Notes under the pieces: model-generated | Told to the model about the DNA's origin: nothing | The model's database searches: none | Seen by the model: the letters and a program-made list of their open reading frames with translations, nothing else | Shown here: positions 60,780 through 64,000 of the stretch, piece by piece | Numbering within the stretch: position 1 is the stretch's first letter | Layout: the number at the start of each line of letters is the position of its first letter | Made by a program: the position numbers and the translations under genes | Assembly (NCBI GenBank): GCA_027014125.1 | Contig: JALWEI010000028.1 | Coordinates: 33,234 to 97,233, forward strand | Length of the DNA stretch: 64,000 nucleotides | Source: Acidilobaceae archaeon | GTDB lineage: Archaea; Thermoproteota; Thermoprotei_A; Sulfolobales; Acidilobaceae | Direction: 5' to 3'

Positions 60780-61751
60780 ATGGTAATATGTTATGGGTGT
60801 GGTTGTGTGGCAAATAGTAGTATCCCCAATATGGTTGCTGAGAAGGTTGTAGAGAGGTTAGTGAGCGAGGGTATGAGTTTTAGATTGAGGAGAAGGGGAT
60901 CGGAGTGTGTGCAAGACTATGTGGGCGCGTTCGTAGCCTTAGAGGGGCTGGACGGTGCAGGGCTCTCTACTCACTCTACGATCTTATATTGGGTGCTAAA
61001 CAAGCTCAGAGACCCTGGTAGTGTATGGTCTCCGGCTATCTATCTGACTAAGGAGCCTACACTGGGTAGTATAGGCTTCATCGTGTGGCAGGCTATCCGC
61101 AGGGTTGTACCAGAGGAATATAGGGTTCCGCAGGTTATGGCGTTGCTCTTCGCTAGCGATAGGATAGTGCACCTTCTCGCTGAGAGGATAGAGAATCAGG
61201 AGGATAGTTGTGATGGTATACTGAGATGCATAACTAGGCCGGGCATAGTGATTACCGATAGGTACAAGTATAGTAGCCTAGCATACCAGAGTCTCCCCGT
61301 GCCCATGAGAAGGAGAGAGCGAACCGTTATTGTCGATCCTCCGGAGAAGGAGTGGATTTGGGAGGTAAACAGGTATGCTCCACCTCCGCATGTAGCGGTT
61401 ATGATAGATGTAAAACCGGATGAGGCGATAAAGCATATACGTGGTGAGAGGGCTGCACTACAGCTCTACGAGGCTAAGAGGACGTTAGAGCGTGTGAGAG
61501 AGAATTTCATGGAGATATTCGAGGAGTTATCTAGGAGGCCGGAGTATACCGGTATGGAGAAGCCGCATTGGGCTAGCCTTGTGAAGGCGTTTGCCAACCT
61601 AACGCCAGAGTGCTTATACCCGATGCCGGGGGCCTATCCTAGGGTTGTTATCGTGGAGAGGAGGGAGCGGATAGAGGATACGGCGTATGAGGTGGCGGTA
61701 AATGTTTTGAGGGAGCTGGAGAGGAGCCGTATAATAGAGTTCGCCAAGTAA
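60780..61751 (+). CDS. thymidylate-kinase-like protein, P-loop lysine replaced by leucine
   Basis: A 323-residue protein related to dTMP kinase. The P-loop is EGLDGAGLSTHS (residues 55-66), where the Walker A Lys is Leu62. Other TMK motifs remain: TKEPTLGSIGF, DRYKYSSLAYQSL (about 161-173, the DR motif) and MIDVKPDEAIKHIRGER. An N-terminal stretch of about 50 residues precedes the P-loop, unlike normal TMKs, and the C-terminal 100 residues are also extra. Because the TATA-like box overlaps the first ATG, the real start may be GTG 60807 or ATG 60831. It faces the adenosine-deaminase-like gene and ends 7 bases from it. Confidence 0.7.
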   Translation: MVICYGCGCVANSSIPNMVAEKVVERLVSEGMSFRLRRRGSECVQDYVGAFVALEGLDGAGLSTHSTILYWVLNKLRDPGSVWSPAIYLTKEPTLGSIGFIVWQAIRRVVPEEYRVPQVMALLFASDRIVHLLAERIENQEDSCDGILRCITRPGIVITDRYKYSSLAYQSLPVPMRRRERTVIVDPPEKEWIWEVNRYAPPPHVAVMIDVKPDEAIKHIRGERAALQLYEAKRTLERVRENFMEIFEELSRRPEYTGMEKPHWASLVKAFANLTPECLYPMPGAYPRVVIVERRERIEDTAYEVAVNVLRELERSRIIEFAK

Positions 61752-61758
61752 TCCTCCC

Positions 61759-63963
61759 TTATTTTATAGTGGTTGTATAGTAGTTGTCTAGGACTATGTC
61801 GGTGTTTAGTATGCCCGGGTCGTCTGTCCCTATTACAACCAGCTCCTCTACACGCTTCTCCCTCTTCAAGTAGTTGAGGAGTGGATGCTCAGCGGGATGA
61901 TCCAGGCCATGCATTGCAGCGTTGGAGCTGGGGCACACCTCGATCAACAGCTTGTTCCTCGCTATCTCCTCTATTAGATACTCCCTTATCTCCCTCGCCC
62001 TCTTTAATGGGCTGGGGCCTAGCAGATCCTTAATACTGGCTGGCGCCGAGCCCCTGAGTATAGCCTTTGCGCTTGAGAGGTAGGAGCCGAGGTAGTCCAT
62101 CGCATCTTCCGGCAGGTATGTGGGGCCTGCCAGGATCCTGTATGGGTGGCCGTGCCTGCGTGTTATGGAGGTGAGGGTGTGGTAGTAGTGTAGTAGTATG
62201 GACTGCCAGGGCTCCAGGGGGCCGCTTGACGTTGTGAATGCCACGGCTAGGGATGGTATGTTGTAGAGGGCCTTGTAGCCGTCCCATATGGCCTCGGGCC
62301 TGTAAGCTGTACCGTAGATCTTTGTGGATAGGCTTCTTATGCTAGACTCTAGGTGGGCCCTCACGCGATACCCCGGATCGTCTAGGACTCCGGTAGAGTA
62401 GAGCATGTACTCCCACACCAGGTCCTCTAGAAGCTCCTGCATAGGCTGGAGCCCAGCGCCGCTGATCATGGGGTGGAGGCCCAGTGCATACCCGTGGCCG
62501 ATCCTGTCACCCGGGTTCCGGGGGATGAGTATAATGGTGTCATATATGCTCCTGAGCCCGCGGAAGACGCTAATATAGTCCTCGCCAGAGTGGTACGAGT
62601 TAGTCAACCTCCTCCCCAGTATGACACTAACCACGTTGTCGAGCATGGTGAAGGGGAGGGAGAAGGGCCAGTTAGGAGAAGCCTTCTCAGGCCCAGCAAC
62701 GTCGAGCCCAGCAAAGAGGCGTGGGAGGGTGGCATCACTCCTAAGCCACCTCAGCAGCGTATCGGTATGCCCGGTGATCCTATCCAGGAGGTTACTACAC
62801 CTAAACGGGTCCTGGTAGCCCGATAGCAGCCTGCCCCTACTCCTCACGCTACAAGGCTCTTTAAGGAAGCTGGTAAACACGCGGACCCTATCAAAAACAC
62901 TCTTATCACGGGCAGCTAGGGATCGAAGGATCTTAAAGTCCCTCTCATCTATAGACACCTTAACATGATACACAGAGGCATTCCTGAACGAGAGGCCAGA
63001 GTGAAATAGGGCCCCCCGCAACCTCACAGCCCTCCTACTAGATGTAGTCAGCTTGGATATCCTCCTAAACACATTGATAAAATGCTCAAGCCCCAAATAG
63101 ACGCGGCTAACAACATAGAACTGATGAAGATAAATCATATAACCCAAATACAGTGTAAACAATCTAGAATAAACAGGATCACCGATATTTCCGTAATAAA
63201 CATAAATTTTATACTCAATATCAAGCAAATCACCTACAGAGTTGGACCGCGCTAGAGGATCAAATCTGCGAGGAGAAGAGGAGCCTCCCCCGAGCTGGTA
63301 CCAAAACCACCTAACATGCCTAACAGAAACCCTATCAAGCAAACTATCACTAACACCATCCCTAACAACATCACCTATAAGACTACTCAGCCAACCTGGA
63401 ATCCGTTTATTAATTTGATTATTATGTAAATTATATAAGAGATATAATCTAATAATAGATAATAAAACATATAATTTATTAATATTATATTTTATCTGAT
63501 TCTGACTATTATACCTAAAAAGTTTTTTATAAATCCTAGTATTATTTATAATATCAGGATGAAGACGAAGAAGCCAAGACTGGATACCATAATATAAAGC
63601 ACCAAAATGAATATGATAATCTTCAAACGTATCAAGATATATATTAAGCATTAAAGTATTATTCTTAACCAAATAATTAACAAGAAAATCGGGAACAAAT
63701 CTATAAACAATATATAAACTATTAAAATTAAAATTAGAAATATTATATTTAATTACATTATAAATATTATCAATAATGTGTTTACTGCGTGTAATTTTTA
63801 AACAAGCGTCTCTAATATTCGCATACTCACTATAATGTATAATATAGTGAGGTTTATATTCAAATGACTTAGAGATGTGTTTATTAAGAATTATATCAAA
63901 ACAATGATAATTAACTAAATAAAGAATTTTATATTTATTATTTTTTATATATAAATTATGCAT
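61759..63963 (-). CDS. RdrB-like adenosine deaminase-family protein
   Basis: A 734-residue protein with all the adenosine deaminase motifs but in an expanded frame. They are H117-I-H119 (DYHIHFGALYYG), GLDVAGPEKASP near 419, H458-S-G-E461, D486-R-I-G-H490-G, EVCPSSN near 675, and GTDDPG near 712-717. Ordinary deaminases have about 200 residues between HxH and HxGE and about 25 between GHG and the CPxSN motif. Here there are about 340 and 180. This spaced layout recalls RdrB of RADAR. The DNA for residues 1-190 is strikingly AT-rich. GGTGAT lies 8 bases ahead of the ATG, with more operon upstream beyond the window. Confidence 0.75.
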   Translation of the reverse strand: MHNLYIKNNKYKILYLVNYHCFDIILNKHISKSFEYKPHYIIHYSEYANIRDACLKITRSKHIIDNIYNVIKYNISNFNFNSLYIVYRFVPDFLVNYLVKNNTLMLNIYLDTFEDYHIHFGALYYGIQSWLLRLHPDIINNTRIYKKLFRYNSQNQIKYNINKLYVLLSIIRLYLLYNLHNNQINKRIPGWLSSLIGDVVRDGVSDSLLDRVSVRHVRWFWYQLGGGSSSPRRFDPLARSNSVGDLLDIEYKIYVYYGNIGDPVYSRLFTLYLGYMIYLHQFYVVSRVYLGLEHFINVFRRISKLTTSSRRAVRLRGALFHSGLSFRNASVYHVKVSIDERDFKILRSLAARDKSVFDRVRVFTSFLKEPCSVRSRGRLLSGYQDPFRCSNLLDRITGHTDTLLRWLRSDATLPRLFAGLDVAGPEKASPNWPFSLPFTMLDNVVSVILGRRLTNSYHSGEDYISVFRGLRSIYDTIILIPRNPGDRIGHGYALGLHPMISGAGLQPMQELLEDLVWEYMLYSTGVLDDPGYRVRAHLESSIRSLSTKIYGTAYRPEAIWDGYKALYNIPSLAVAFTTSSGPLEPWQSILLHYYHTLTSITRRHGHPYRILAGPTYLPEDAMDYLGSYLSSAKAILRGSAPASIKDLLGPSPLKRAREIREYLIEEIARNKLLIEVCPSSNAAMHGLDHPAEHPLLNYLKREKRVEELVVIGTDDPGILNTDIVLDNYYTTTIK

Positions 63964-64000
63964 TTTCTGTGATCACCTTATTATTATCGCTCTTATTATT

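Noticed and set aside
1..64000. CRISPR array
   Set aside because: No regularly spaced repeats were seen. The Cas4-like gene is solitary.

Overview
The window comes from a hyperthermophilic crenarchaeon, most likely of the Desulfurococcales/Pyrodictiaceae type. The grounds are a full-length reverse gyrase, Alba, TBP, archaeal NAC, Elf1, Sec61-beta, GGGP synthase, TiaS and archaeal DnaG, plus tRNA genes with short introns at non-canonical positions. Arginine is mostly AGG, GTG and TTG starts are common, and GGTG-type Shine-Dalgarno sites or TATA boxes just upstream of the start often decide the start codon. The species was not identified, and no database search was possible. Protein names rest on motifs and family knowledge.

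Layout. 0-7.7 kb: the 5' end of srp54, a TIP49/RuvB-like ATPase, tbp, a metallophosphoesterase, a radical SAM protein, nac, an XRE regulator, and tRNA-Lys, tRNA-Pro and tRNA-Gly (the first two with introns), plus one AT-rich gene island at 6.2-7.0 kb. 7.7-12.3 kb: an acyl-CoA synthetase, a Cas4-like Fe-S protein without any CRISPR, a DUF763 protein and XerA. 12.4-19.3 kb: a four-gene surface unit (solute-binding protein, double permease, ATPase, anchored phosphoesterase). 19.3-23.8 kb: a cytochrome c maturation cluster ccmF-ccmC-ccmE, whose CcmE has the cysteine-type haem motif. 25.4-29.4 kb: a giant cell-surface subtilase.

31.1-31.4 kb is a gene-free stretch with an AT-rich segment and two inverted copies of a sequence that closely resembles the crenarchaeal origin recognition box. 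I read it as a candidate chromosomal replication origin between tiaS and rpiA. 31.4-58.8 kb is dense core genome: rpiA, secG, MazG-like, GGGP synthase, Elf1, an eight-CBS protein, reverse gyrase, Lhr-type helicase, a MoaD-MoaE fusion, a nucleoside phosphorylase/PfkB pair, tyrS, polB and dnaG. Convergent genes repeatedly overlap at their 3' ends. A strongly structured, possibly transcribed segment sits at 37.27-37.43 kb.

58.8-64.0 kb looks accessory. It has a small protein with a hydrophobic tail coupled to a ParA-like ATPase with an altered P-loop, a thymidylate-kinase-like protein whose P-loop lysine is leucine, and a 734-residue protein. That protein carries all the metal and catalytic motifs of adenosine deaminase split by large insertions, a layout reminiscent of RdrB of the RADAR antiphage system. 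Its operon continues beyond the right edge. This is the best candidate for an undescribed system in the window; the origin candidate is the best regulatory find.
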